From positions 301,169 to 365,168 of the forward strand of contig NZ_FOJP01000002.1 of NCBI RefSeq assembly GCF_900111835.1: DNA of 64,000 nt, in the 5' to 3' direction. Made by a program: the position numbers and the translations under genes. The first letter of the stretch is position 1. Every line of letters begins with the position of its first letter. The notes under the pieces are model-generated. The model was not told where the DNA came from. It searched no databases and saw nothing but the letters and a program-made list of their open reading frames with translations. Below are positions 44,129 to 51,881 of the stretch, piece by piece. The DNA comes from Metapseudomonas otitidis. GTDB taxonomy: Bacteria > Pseudomonadota > Gammaproteobacteria > Pseudomonadales > Pseudomonadaceae.

Positions 44129-45161
44129 AGAAGGCGCGAACCAGGCGGTACGCAAGCGCGTGCCCCCGGGGCGCGCCATGAGTTCCCTGGAGCAAGCGGC
44201 GATCCTTCTGCTGAGCATGGGCGACGACATGTCGGCCAGCGTGCTGCGGCAGTTCGGCCGGGAAGAGATCGTCGCCCTCAGCCAGGCCATGGCGCGGCTC
44301 TCCAACGTCAAGCAACCCATGGTGTCGGAGGTGATCGGGCGCTTCTTCGACGACTACCGCGAGCAGAGCAGCATCAAGGGCGCCTCCCGCCAGTACCTGT
44401 CCGGCATGCTCGGCAAGGCCCTGGGCGGGGACATCACCCGCAGCCTGCTGGACAGCATCTACGGCGAGGAAATCCGCGCCAAGATGGCCCGCCTGGAGTG
44501 GCTCGACCCGCGCCAGTTCGCGGCGCTGATCGCCAAGGAGCACGCGCAGATGCAGGCGGTGTTCCTCGCCTTCCTGCCGCCGTCCATGGCCACCGACGTG
44601 CTGGAGTCGATGCCGGCCGAGCGCCAGGACGACCTGCTGCTGCGCATCGCCAACCTCACCGAAATCAACGCCGACGTCATCGCCGAGCTGGAGGCGCTGA
44701 TCGAGCGCAGCCTGTCCGTGCTCGGCACCCAGGGGTCCCAGGTGCGCGGGGTCAAGCAGGCCGCCGACATCATGAACCGCTTCAAGGGCGATCGCGGGCA
44801 GATGTTCGAGCTGCTGCGGGCCCGCAGCGAGTCGCTGGTGAGCCGCATCGAGGACGAGATGTACGACTTCTTCATCCTCTCCCGGCAGAACCCGGCGGTG
44901 CTGCAGACGCTGATGGAGAGCATCCCGCTGGAGGACTGGGTGGTGGCGCTCAAGGGCGCCGAGGCCGAACTGGTCAAGGCGGTGCAGGGCGCGCTGCCCA
45001 AGCGCCAGGCGCAGCAGATGGAATCCATCAGCCGGCGCCAGGGCCCGCTACCGCTGAGCCGTGTGGAGCAGGTGCGCAAGCAGATCATGGGCGTGGTGCG
45101 GGAAATGGCCGCTGCCGGTGAGCTGCAGATCCAGCTGTTCCGCGAAGAAACCGTGGAGTGA
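44103..45161 (+). CDS. fliG: Flagellar motor switch protein FliG
   Basis: The 352-residue rotor protein has FliG N, middle and C domains: EQAAILLLSMGDDMSASVLR, EHAQMQAVFLAFLPPSMATD, the FELLRARSESLVSRIEDEMY torque-helix region and the C-terminal SRRQGPLPLSRVEQVRKQIM. The first 24 residues form an extra disordered leader compared with short FliG forms. It starts inside the fliF 3' end. Confidence 0.95.
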   Translation: MNETTTPPEEGANQAVRKRVPPGRAMSSLEQAAILLLSMGDDMSASVLRQFGREEIVALSQAMARLSNVKQPMVSEVIGRFFDDYREQSSIKGASRQYLSGMLGKALGGDITRSLLDSIYGEEIRAKMARLEWLDPRQFAALIAKEHAQMQAVFLAFLPPSMATDVLESMPAERQDDLLLRIANLTEINADVIAELEALIERSLSVLGTQGSQVRGVKQAADIMNRFKGDRGQMFELLRARSESLVSRIEDEMYDFFILSRQNPAVLQTLMESIPLEDWVVALKGAEAELVKAVQGALPKRQAQQMESISRRQGPLPLSRVEQVRKQIMGVVREMAAAGELQIQLFREETVE

Positions 45162-45168
45162 GTGATCC

Positions 45169-45861
45169 ATGAACAGCCGAGTCATCAAGGGAGACAGTGC
45201 GGGATGGCGGCCTTACCGCTTCCCGCCGCGCAGTCGTCTGGCCGGGGTCATCGGCGAACGGGAGGCCGGCCTGGGTGGCCAGGCCGGCCTGTCCAACGGC
45301 TACCAGGCGGCCGTGGAGCAGGGTTACCAGGAGGGCTGCGAGCAGGGGCGCGCGGCCGGCCATGCCGAAGGCGTGGCGCAGGGCCTGGCGGAGGGACGGC
45401 GCCAGGCCCGGGAGGAGATCCGGGCGGCCGCCCAGCAGCGCTTCGAGGAGGCCAGCGCGCCCCTGCAGCAGTTGATCGAGGCGCACCGCACGCTCAACCG
45501 CGACCTGGAGCGGCGGCGCCGCGAGGAGTTGCTGGAGCTGGTGCGCAAGGTGGCCCAGCAGGTGATCCGCTGCGAGCTGACGTTGAGCCCCATGCAGCTG
45601 CTGAGCCTGGCGGACGAGGCCCTGGCCGGGCTGCCGGGGGACCCGGGGGAGGTGGAGCTGCGCCTCAACCCCGAGGAGTGCGCACGGCTGCGGGACCTGG
45701 CTCCCGAGCGCACCGCCGCCTGGCGCCTGGTGCCGGACGAGGGCCTGGGGCAGGGCGAGTGCCGCCTGGTCACCGCCCAGGCCGAGGCGGACATCGGTTG
45801 CCAGCAGCGCCTGGAGGCCTGCCTGGAGACGCTTTCCGACCACCTGATCAAGGAGCATTGA
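45169..45861 (+). CDS. fliH: Flagellar export ATPase regulator FliH
   Basis: The 230-residue protein has a Gly/Ala/Gln-rich helical region (EQGYQEGCEQGRAAGHAEGV) with the GxxxG-type repeats typical of FliH, and the C-terminal V-ATPase E-like domain (RREELLELVRKVAQQVIRCE, then EVELRLNPEECARL). It binds FliI and the C-ring. It ends 4 bp before fliI. Confidence 0.9.
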   Translation: MNSRVIKGDSAGWRPYRFPPRSRLAGVIGEREAGLGGQAGLSNGYQAAVEQGYQEGCEQGRAAGHAEGVAQGLAEGRRQAREEIRAAAQQRFEEASAPLQQLIEAHRTLNRDLERRRREELLELVRKVAQQVIRCELTLSPMQLLSLADEALAGLPGDPGEVELRLNPEECARLRDLAPERTAAWRLVPDEGLGQGECRLVTAQAEADIGCQQRLEACLETLSDHLIKEH

Positions 45862-45865
45862 GGTG

Positions 45866-47197
45866 ATGGGACTGGATGAACGATTCGACCTGGACCAGGC
45901 ATTGCGCTCCCTGGACGGCGTCCAGCTGGCCACCGTCAGCGGCCGCCTGGTACGGGTCTCCGGCATGCTGCTGGAGAGCCTCGGCTGCCGCCGCATGACC
46001 GGCCAGCGCTGCCGGGTGGAGACCGCCGACGGGCGCGGGTTGGAGGCCCAGGTGGTGGGCTTCGACCGCGACATCACCTACCTGATGCCGTTCAAGAAGC
46101 CCGAGGGGCTGATGGCCGGCTCGCGGGTCTTCCCGGTGCGTGACGGCCAGCGCGTGGGCATCGACGACAGCTGGCTGGGGCGGGTGGTCAACGGCCTCGG
46201 CGAGCCCATCGACGGGCGCGGGCGGCTGGCCGGGCGTGACCCGCTGCCGCTGGGCCTGCCCAGCGTCAACCCGCTGCTGCGCCGACCGGTGACCGAGCCG
46301 CTGGACGTGGGCGTGCGCGCCATCAACGGCCTGCTGACCCTGGGCAAGGGCCAGCGGGTGGGGCTGTTCGCCGGCAGCGGGGTGGGCAAGAGCGTGCTGC
46401 TGGGGATGATCACCCGCCAGACCAAGGCCGAGGTGGTGGTGGTCGGGCTGATCGGCGAGCGTGGCCGCGAGGTGCAGGAGTTCATCCTCCACGCCCTGGG
46501 GCCCGAGGGCCTGCGGCGGGCGGTGGTGGTGGTAGCGCCGGCCAGCGAATCGCCGCTGATGCGCCTGAAGGCCACCGAGCTGTGCCACACGGTGGCGGGC
46601 TACTTCCGCGACCAGGGCCACGACGTGCTGCTGCTGGTGGATTCGCTGACCCGCTACGCCATGGCCCAGCGCGAGATCGCCCTGGCCCTGGGCGAGCCGC
46701 CGGCCACCAAGGGCTACCCGCCGTCGGTATTCGCCCTGCTGCCGGAGCTGGTGGAGAGCGCCGGCAACGGCGCGCACGGGCAGGGCAGCCTGAGCGCCAT
46801 CTACACCGTGCTGGCCGAGGGCGACGACCAGCAGGACCCGGTGGCGGACTGCGCCCGGGCGATCCTCGACGGGCACATCGTGCTGTCGCGGCGGCTGGCG
46901 GACATGGGCCACTACCCGGCCATCGACGTCGCCGCTTCGGTCAGCCGCTGCATGGCCCAGGTCACCAGTGCCCGCCACCAGGGCGCCGCGCGGCAGTTCA
47001 AGGAGCTGCGCGCGGTGTACGAGCGCATCCGCGAACTGATCCCCCTGGGCGGCTACACCCCGGGGCAGGACCCACGCACCGACCGGGCGGTGCAGCTGGC
47101 GCCCAGCCTGGAGGCCTACCTGCGCCAGGACACCCATGAAGCGGCCGAACTGGAAACCACCCTGGACAACCTGTTGCACCTGCTGGGAGGCCTATGA
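45866..47197 (+). CDS. fliI: Flagellar export ATPase FliI
   Basis: The 443-residue F1-beta-like ATPase energises flagellar protein export. It has a Walker A FAGSGVGKSVLLGMITRQ, VVVGLIGERGREVQEFI, Walker B-type DVLLLVDSLTRYAMAQREIA and the C-terminal helical domain. An in-frame GTG at 45863 directly before the ATG is an alternative start. It overlaps fliJ by 4 bp. Confidence 0.96.
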   Translation: MGLDERFDLDQALRSLDGVQLATVSGRLVRVSGMLLESLGCRRMTGQRCRVETADGRGLEAQVVGFDRDITYLMPFKKPEGLMAGSRVFPVRDGQRVGIDDSWLGRVVNGLGEPIDGRGRLAGRDPLPLGLPSVNPLLRRPVTEPLDVGVRAINGLLTLGKGQRVGLFAGSGVGKSVLLGMITRQTKAEVVVVGLIGERGREVQEFILHALGPEGLRRAVVVVAPASESPLMRLKATELCHTVAGYFRDQGHDVLLLVDSLTRYAMAQREIALALGEPPATKGYPPSVFALLPELVESAGNGAHGQGSLSAIYTVLAEGDDQQDPVADCARAILDGHIVLSRRLADMGHYPAIDVAASVSRCMAQVTSARHQGAARQFKELRAVYERIRELIPLGGYTPGQDPRTDRAVQLAPSLEAYLRQDTHEAAELETTLDNLLHLLGGL

Positions 47198-47616
47198 AGC
47201 AGCGCATCGAATCCCTCGACCGTCTGGCCCTGTTGCGGGCCGGCAAGGTCCGCGACGTGCAGGCACGGCTGGCCCACCAGGCCGACCTGTGCCAGCGCTG
47301 CCGGGCCAACATCCAGGCCCTTGAGCAACTGGCGGCCGCGTCCAGCGGCGGTGCCTCGCCCCTGGAGCGGGACAACGCCCAGCGCTACAAGCTCACCCTG
47401 CACCGGGCCCTGGCCTGGCAGCGCCGCGAACTGGCCACCTTCGAACAGATGCGGGAGCGGCTGCAGGCCGAGCTGCAGCAGGCGCGCTTCGACGAGTTGC
47501 GCCTGGCCCATGTGCGGGATGACCAGCTGGCCCAGTGGCACCAGCTGCAGGCCCGCCAGGAACAACGCCAGCAGGACGCCATGGCCACGCAGAGCTGGCT
47601 GCGCGGCCGGTATTGA
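47194..47616 (+). CDS. fliJ: Flagellar export protein FliJ
   Basis: The 140-residue two-helix coiled-coil protein (SLDRLALLRAGKVRDVQARL, QRRELATFEQMRERLQAELQ) directly follows fliI with ATGA overlap, the canonical position. FliJ couples the ATPase to FlhA. Sequence conservation is low, as always for FliJ, so the call rests on coiled-coil character, size and position. Confidence 0.88.
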   Translation: MKQRIESLDRLALLRAGKVRDVQARLAHQADLCQRCRANIQALEQLAAASSGGASPLERDNAQRYKLTLHRALAWQRRELATFEQMRERLQAELQQARFDELRLAHVRDDQLAQWHQLQARQEQRQQDAMATQSWLRGRY

Positions 47617-47639
47617 CGGGGCCGTCTGCCCGGCGGTGC

Positions 47640-47690
47640 GCGTACCCCGTTCCGGGCTGAAGCCCGGGCTACGCCGTGCGCGCGATTCAC
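47640..47690. repeat. Pseudomonas-type GC-rich inverted repeat between fliJ and flgM
   Basis: A nested palindrome centres on CCGGGCT-GA-AGCCCGG (47653-47668), with outer arms GCGCGTAC and GTGCGCGC. Its complement reads GTAGCCCGGGCTTCAGCCCGG-like, a form frequent in pseudomonad intergenic regions. It may act as an RNA 3'-end hairpin after fliJ. Confidence 0.5.
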
Positions 47691-47708
47691 GGCGGCGTTT
47701 AAGCGGGG

Positions 47709-47716
47709 GCCGATGC
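47709..47716 (+). promoter_or_regulatory. Possible sigma-28 -10 element before flgM
   Basis: GCCGATGC matches 6 of 8 positions of the sigma-28 -10 element GCCGATAA and lies 45 bp before the flgM start, a common place for a FliA-type promoter of flgM. No convincing -35 element at the standard spacing was found, so this is weak. Confidence 0.25.
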
Positions 47717-47723
47717 GGGTCGC

Positions 47724-47754
47724 CCAGTGGGAGGGAACCCGTTTGCCCCACTGG
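47724..47754 (+). promoter_or_regulatory. Hairpin overlapping the flgM ribosome-binding site
   Basis: A perfect 8-bp inverted repeat pairs CCAGTGGG (47724-47731) with CCCACTGG (47747-47754) across a 15-nt loop. The flgM Shine-Dalgarno GGAGG (47753-47757) begins inside the right arm and is 4 nt from the ATG. If the hairpin forms in the mRNA it would partly occlude translation initiation of the anti-sigma factor. Confidence 0.5.
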
Positions 47755-47761
47755 AGGCCCC

Positions 47762-48046
47762 ATGGAAATCAATCGAACCCTGCCCGCAGCCCCTGTGACG
47801 CCACTGGAGGCGACGTCCCGTCATGATCGGGAGCCGTCCTCGGTGCCGGCAGGCGTGGCGAGCCTGCGTGCCCGGGAGGCGTCGATGCCGCTGGAGGCGC
47901 TGCAGGAGGCCCTGCGCGAGCTGCCGGAGATCGACCTCGACCGGGTACTGGCGCTGCGTGAGCTGCTGCGGGAGAAGGGCCTGGACACCCGGCCCGAGAC
48001 CCTGGCCCGCAGCATGCTGGGCCATCACCGGGGTCAGGAGGGGTGA
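47762..48046 (+). CDS. flgM: Anti-sigma-28 factor FlgM
   Basis: The 94-residue product starts MEINRTLPAAPVTPLEATSR with a disordered N-terminal half, and has a FlgM C-terminal sigma-28-binding part (ALQEALRELPEIDLDRVLAL, RPETLARSMLGHH). It is secreted through the finished hook to free LafS. It is translated with GGAGG close to the ATG and overlaps flgN (GTGA). Confidence 0.85.
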   Translation: MEINRTLPAAPVTPLEATSRHDREPSSVPAGVASLRAREASMPLEALQEALRELPEIDLDRVLALRELLREKGLDTRPETLARSMLGHHRGQEG

Positions 48047-48471
48047 GCGCGGCGAAGCGCCAGCAGGTGCTGGCCACCCTGGAGGCGGACCTGCTCGCGG
48101 ACCACCGCGCCATGCCGGCGCTGCTGGAGCACCTGGAGGCCCTGCATGCGGCCCTGGGGCGGCATGACCAGGGCCAGGTGGACGCGCTCAACGGCTACAT
48201 CCAGCAGGCGGTGGATGCCATGGCCGAGCGCGCGCAACGACGTGCCCGGGTGCTGCGGGCCAACCGCCTGGCCGAAGGGCGCGGCGGCATGGCGCGGCTG
48301 CTGGCCTGCTACCCGGCGGAGCGCGCGAATGCCCTGCGGATGGTCTGGGGGGAGCTGGGGGAGATGCTGCAGCAGTGCCGCCGCCTCAACGAGCGCAACG
48401 GGCGCCTGCTGGCCGCGCAATGCGAGCTGATGGACCGGTGGCTGGAGCCGTCGCTCTACACGCCGGCCTGA
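48043..48471 (+). CDS. flgN: Flagellar chaperone FlgN
   Basis: The 142-residue helical protein starts at a GTG overlapping the flgM stop, with CAGGAGG upstream. It shows the FlgN pattern (LEADLLADHRAMPALLEHLE, LRANRLAEGRGGMARLLACY). It escorts FlgK and FlgL to the export gate. It closes the lateral flagellar locus and its last 16 bp overlap a convergent DUF2256 gene. Confidence 0.85.
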   Translation: MSAAKRQQVLATLEADLLADHRAMPALLEHLEALHAALGRHDQGQVDALNGYIQQAVDAMAERAQRRARVLRANRLAEGRGGMARLLACYPAERANALRMVWGELGEMLQQCRRLNERNGRLLAAQCELMDRWLEPSLYTPA

Positions 48472-48608
48472 GGCGTGGGGCCGCGCTGCCGGCGGCAGCG
48501 CTCGGAGCAGTAGCGCACTTCGTCCCAGCAGCGCGCCCATTTGCGCCGCCAGGCGAAGGGCAGGCCGCAGGCGGCACAGGTCTTCTGCGGCAGGTGGGCC
48601 TTCTTCAC
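48456..48608 (-). CDS. DUF2256 small zinc-ribbon-like protein
   Basis: The 50-residue protein starts at a GTG preceded by GGGGAGG and overlaps the photolyase stop by a few bases. It has a four-cysteine pattern (KTCAACGLPFAWRRKW, then YCSERCRRQ) typical of DUF2256 proteins, which are regularly encoded beside cryptochrome/photolyase genes. Function is unknown. The 3' end runs into flgN. Confidence 0.75.
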   Translation of the reverse strand: MKKAHLPQKTCAACGLPFAWRRKWARCWDEVRYCSERCRRQRGPTPQAGV

Positions 48609-50143
48609 AGCGCCTCCCCGGCGTCGAGCCGGGCCAGCAGGGCTTCGCCCCGGGCCCAGAGGGCGTCCTGCTTGGTCTCGTCCATGCGCTCCAGGCTGCG
48701 GTAGATCATGCCCAGGCGGTGGTTGCCGCGCAGGCGGTCGCGGTGGCGCATGAGGAAGTGCCAGTACAGGGCGTTGAACGGGCAGGCCCGCTCGCTGGTG
48801 CTCTCGCTGACCTTGTAGTGGCAGCTGCCGCAGTAGTCGGACATGCGCTTGATGTACTGGCCGCTGGCGCAATACGGCTTGGAGCCCAGGTAGCCGCCGT
48901 CGGCGTGCATGACCATGCCCAGGGTGTTGGGCAGTTCGACCCAGTCGAAGGCGTCCATGTAGACCGCCAGGTACCAGTCGCAGATGGCCGGCGGGGCGAT
49001 CCCGGCCAGCAGGGCGAAGTTGCCGGTGACCATCAGCCGCTGGATGTGGTGGGCGTAGGCATGCTCCAGGGTCTGGCCGATGGCCTGGCGCATGCAGTTC
49101 ATGCGGGTATCGGCGGTCCAGTAGAAATCGGGCAGCGGACGCCGGTTGCCGAAGGCGTTGCGCTGGGCGTAGTCGGGCATCTGCAGCCAGTAGATGCCGC
49201 GCACGTACTCGCGCCAGCCGATGAGCTGGCGGATGAAACCTTCGGCGGCGTTCAGCGGAACGTCACCGCGCCGGTAGGCGCTTTCCACGTCGTCGCAGAG
49301 GCGGCGCAGGTCCAGCAGGCCGATGTTCAGCGCGGCGCTGATGCGTGCGTGGAAGAGGAAGGGCTCGCCTTCGGCCATGGCGTCCTGGTAGTCGCCGAAG
49401 GCGGCCAGGCCCTGGTCGAGGAAGCATTGCCAGAGGCGCTCGGCCTCGGCGTGGGTGACGGGGTAGTCGAAGCCCTCCACCTGGCCGTAGTGGTCGCTGA
49501 AGCGCTGGCGCACCAGGTCGATCACCGCCGTGGTGGTGGCGTCCGGCGGGAAGCGTGCCGGCAGCGGGGCCTTGACGCCCTTGGGCAGGGCCTTGCGGTT
49601 CTCGGCGTCGAAGTTCCAGGCACCGCCCAGCGGGGTGCTGCCGTCGGGCTCCATGAGCAGCCCGGTGCGCTTGCGCATCAGCCGGTAGAACAGCTCCATG
49701 CGCAGTTGCTTACGGCCTTCGGCCCAGCCGGCGAAGGTGGCGCGGCTGCAGAGGAAGCGGTCGTCCTCGTGCCACACCTGGGGCAGGTCGACGGCGCGCA
49801 GGGCCTGCTCCAGGCGCCACTCGCCGCATTCGGTGAGGTGCACTTCCCGCGCCTGCAGCTGCGTGGCCCAGCGGCTGAGCTCGCCGGGCAGGCTGCCGCT
49901 GTTGGCGGGGTCGTCGAGCTGCACGTAGTGCACGGTGAAGCCGCGTTGGCGCAGGGCCTCGGCGAAGTGCCGCATGGCGCTGAGGATCAGCACGATCTTC
50001 TGCGGGTGGTGCGGCACGTAGCGGGTCTCTTCCTGCACTTCGGCCATCAGCACCGCGTCCTGCGCGGGGTCGAGGGCGCGCAGGGCGGCGAGATCGAAGC
50101 TCAGCTGGTCGCCGAGGACCAGCGCCAGGCGGCGTCCGGGCAT
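48605..50143 (-). CDS. Cryptochrome/photolyase family protein of the iron-sulfur (PhrB-like) type
   Basis: The 512-residue flavoprotein begins LALVLGDQLSFDLAALRALD and has the FAD-binding region of bacterial (6-4)-type photolyases (LIGWREYVRGIYWLQMPDYA, HHIQRLMVTGNFALLAGIAP, DAFDWVELPNTLGMVMHADG). Cysteines in KPYCASGQYIKR, DYCGSCHYK and ERACPFN, plus an earlier one, fit the 4Fe-4S ligands of this subfamily. Probable role: light-dependent repair of UV lesions. It heads a minus-strand group with DUF2256, DUF6482-like, SDR and DUF3833 genes. Confidence 0.92.
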   Translation of the reverse strand: MPGRRLALVLGDQLSFDLAALRALDPAQDAVLMAEVQEETRYVPHHPQKIVLILSAMRHFAEALRQRGFTVHYVQLDDPANSGSLPGELSRWATQLQAREVHLTECGEWRLEQALRAVDLPQVWHEDDRFLCSRATFAGWAEGRKQLRMELFYRLMRKRTGLLMEPDGSTPLGGAWNFDAENRKALPKGVKAPLPARFPPDATTTAVIDLVRQRFSDHYGQVEGFDYPVTHAEAERLWQCFLDQGLAAFGDYQDAMAEGEPFLFHARISAALNIGLLDLRRLCDDVESAYRRGDVPLNAAEGFIRQLIGWREYVRGIYWLQMPDYAQRNAFGNRRPLPDFYWTADTRMNCMRQAIGQTLEHAYAHHIQRLMVTGNFALLAGIAPPAICDWYLAVYMDAFDWVELPNTLGMVMHADGGYLGSKPYCASGQYIKRMSDYCGSCHYKVSESTSERACPFNALYWHFLMRHRDRLRGNHRLGMIYRSLERMDETKQDALWARGEALLARLDAGEAL

Positions 50144-50147
50144 GGCG

Positions 50148-50453
50148 TTACCAGGCCGATTGCAGGGAGATCGGCAGGCGCATCGGCTCCTGCGGGCCGC
50201 CGCCGAGGCCGCAGGCTTCGTCCTGCACCACCTGCTGCACGAGGTGGAAGGGCACCGGGGTGATGCCCTGGAGCACGTCGCGGGCCTGGGTCATGGAGCG
50301 CAGGTGGAGCACCTTGCCCTGTTCGTCGAGCACCGGCTCGCAGCGCTGTGGGGTGATGGCGTGGAGGACGTAGTTACCGCCTTCCAGGGCGATCAGTTCG
50401 AGGCTGTTGAGCTGTTGGGACTGGGCGAGGTTGAACAGCTGCTGCAGGTTCAT
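50148..50453 (-). CDS. Small cytoplasmic protein, DUF6482-like
   Basis: The 101-residue protein begins MNLQQLFNLAQSQQLNSLEL and has RSMTQARDVLQGITPVPFHL. I link it tentatively to DUF6482 proteins of pseudomonads. It has no signal peptide or membrane segment. AGAGGAAC lies before the ATG. It is in the photolyase operon, 4 bp ahead of it and 24 bp after the SDR gene. Confidence 0.6.
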   Translation of the reverse strand: MNLQQLFNLAQSQQLNSLELIALEGGNYVLHAITPQRCEPVLDEQGKVLHLRSMTQARDVLQGITPVPFHLVQQVVQDEACGLGGGPQEPMRLPISLQSAW

Positions 50454-50477
50454 GGCACGTTCCTCTCGTGGGGTGGT

Positions 50478-51179
50478 TCACCAGGGCAGGGGCTCGCCGG
50501 TGTAGGCGTAGAAGCCGCCGCTGGCCTCGGGGCCGGCGCGGTCGATGACCGCCAGCAGCTGCTCCGCGGCATCGGCCGGCGGGCGGCCCGTCTCCCCGCC
50601 CCGGAAGGGCTGCGAGAGGCGGGTGTTCACGGTGCCGGGATGCAGCGCCACGACCACGCTGGCCGGCTGCCGGCGGGCGAGTTCGATGGCGGCTGTCTTC
50701 ACCAGCATGTTCAGGGCGGCCTTGGAGGCGCGGTAGCTGTACCAGCCGCCGAGGCGGTTGTCGCCGATGCTGCCGACCTTGGCCGAGAGCAGCGCGAGGA
50801 CGCTGCGGCGGCGGTCCAGCAGGCCGCTGAAATGACGCAGCACCAGCGCTGGGCCGAAGGTGTTGGCCTGGAAGGTGGCCAGTAGCTGGGCGTGGTTCAG
50901 GTCGCCCAGTTTCTTCTCGGGCATGAACTGCTCGGTGTGCAGCAGCCCGGCGGCATTGATGATCACCTGGAACGGCCCGACGGCCTCCACGGTGCGGGCG
51001 GCGGCTTCGATGCTGGCCTCGTCGGTGAGGTCCAGCCGGGGCGTGCTGCTACGGCCCAGGCCCAGGGCGAGGCCGCAGCGCGGGTCGGCGGCCAGGGCAT
51101 CGAGCAGTGCGCCGCCGATGCCGCCGCTGGCGCCGATCACCAGGGCGCGGTAGCCGTCGGGGAAGCTGGGCAGGGTCAT
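50478..51179 (-). CDS. Short-chain dehydrogenase/reductase family oxidoreductase
   Basis: The 233-residue Rossmann protein has a nucleotide-binding GASGGIGGALLDALA near the N-terminus, IINAAGLLH, an active-site Tyr-x-x-x-Lys in YSYRASKAALNMLVK, and PGTVNTRLSQPF. It resembles CsgA/sniffer-like SDRs found beside photolyase and DUF3833 genes in pseudomonads. The substrate is unknown. Confidence 0.88.
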   Translation of the reverse strand: MTLPSFPDGYRALVIGASGGIGGALLDALAADPRCGLALGLGRSSTPRLDLTDEASIEAAARTVEAVGPFQVIINAAGLLHTEQFMPEKKLGDLNHAQLLATFQANTFGPALVLRHFSGLLDRRRSVLALLSAKVGSIGDNRLGGWYSYRASKAALNMLVKTAAIELARRQPASVVVALHPGTVNTRLSQPFRGGETGRPPADAAEQLLAVIDRAGPEASGGFYAYTGEPLPW

Positions 51180-51186
51180 GGTGGGT

Positions 51187-51711
51187 TCAGTCCCGCTTGC
51201 GGAAGAACAGGGTGACCTGGCCCAGCTCGACGCCGAACTTGGTCATGAAGGAGCGGTTGGCCAGGGTGCGGTCGTCCAGCAGGTACATCCAGTCGTCGAA
51301 GTTGACGTGGTAGGTGGTGCCGTCCACCGGCAGCTCCAGCACGTAGCGCCAGCGCAAGGCGTTGCCGGCGACTTCGCCCTCGGCCACGCCGACCACGTCC
51401 GGGGCGGTGCCGCGCCAGCGGTTGGGGCCATCGGGGCGCAGGGTCCAGACCCGCTGCTGGCGGGTGCCGTCGCTGTAGGTGAAGCGTTCGTCGAGGATCA
51501 GCCGGCCGGCTTCTTCGCGACCCTGGATATCGACGTGGAAACGCTTGATCACCTTGCCGGAGCGGTCCTGGAACATGCCCCAGGCGTCCACCCCGCCGAC
51601 GAAGTAGCGGCGCAGGTCCAGGGTGGGGTTCTCGTCCTTGTAGTCGCCCACTTCCACCTGGCTGCAGGCGCTGAGCAGCAGACAGAAGAGCAAGGCCAAT
51701 CGCGATTTCAT
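51187..51711 (-). CDS. DUF3833 family lipoprotein
   Basis: The 174-residue protein has a lipoprotein signal (MKSRLALLFCLLLSACSQ, lipid Cys at 16) and a lipocalin-like DUF3833 domain (RYFVGGVDAWGMFQDRSGKV, RWRYVLELPVDGTTYHVNFD). The ATG at 51711 is used because it starts the signal peptide; an in-frame ATG 45 nt upstream lies within the operator/promoter region. It is the first gene of the photolyase-associated operon. Confidence 0.85.
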   Translation of the reverse strand: MKSRLALLFCLLLSACSQVEVGDYKDENPTLDLRRYFVGGVDAWGMFQDRSGKVIKRFHVDIQGREEAGRLILDERFTYSDGTRQQRVWTLRPDGPNRWRGTAPDVVGVAEGEVAGNALRWRYVLELPVDGTTYHVNFDDWMYLLDDRTLANRSFMTKFGVELGQVTLFFRKRD

Positions 51712-51729
51712 GGTGGGCTCCGTAAAAAG

Positions 51730-51775
51730 TTGTACATGGATGGAGTGAATGTACAAGAAAAGCTGTATTTGTCGA
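51730..51775 (-). promoter_or_regulatory. Promoter and palindromic operator of the photolyase-associated operon
   Basis: A perfect 8-bp inverted repeat, TTGTACAT (51730-51737) and ATGTACAA (51749-51756), has an 11-bp spacer. On the minus strand a sigma-70-like TCGACA (51770-51775) and TACATT (51748-51753) are 16 bp apart, so the -10 overlaps one arm. This looks like a repressed promoter. Light-responsive MerR-type (LitR/CarH) regulators control similar photolyase operons in pseudomonads; no such gene is in the window, so the link is inferred. Confidence 0.5.
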
Positions 51776-51809
51776 GTGTTTGTATAGGATTTTGGGCGGC
51801 ACGGGACAG

Positions 51810-51834
51810 CCGGCTGCCCGAGGTGGGCAGCCGG
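51810..51834 (-). terminator. Hairpin downstream of the glutathionylspermidine synthase-like gene
   Basis: A perfect 10-bp stem (CCGGCTGCCC/GGGCAGCCGG) with a 5-nt loop lies 48-72 bp after the stop at 51882 and before the next operon's promoter. There is no T-run, so it may be a weak or factor-assisted terminator. Confidence 0.5.
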
Positions 51835-51881
51835 TGGGGATCGGGTGGGGGAGAGGGGCGGAGCGGTGGGTGCGGTGCGGG

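Noticed and set aside
47732-47747. Sigma-54-like GG-N10-GC sequence before flgM
   Set aside because: It would start transcription about 4 nt before the ATG and leave out the ribosome-binding site, and the -24 half is poor.
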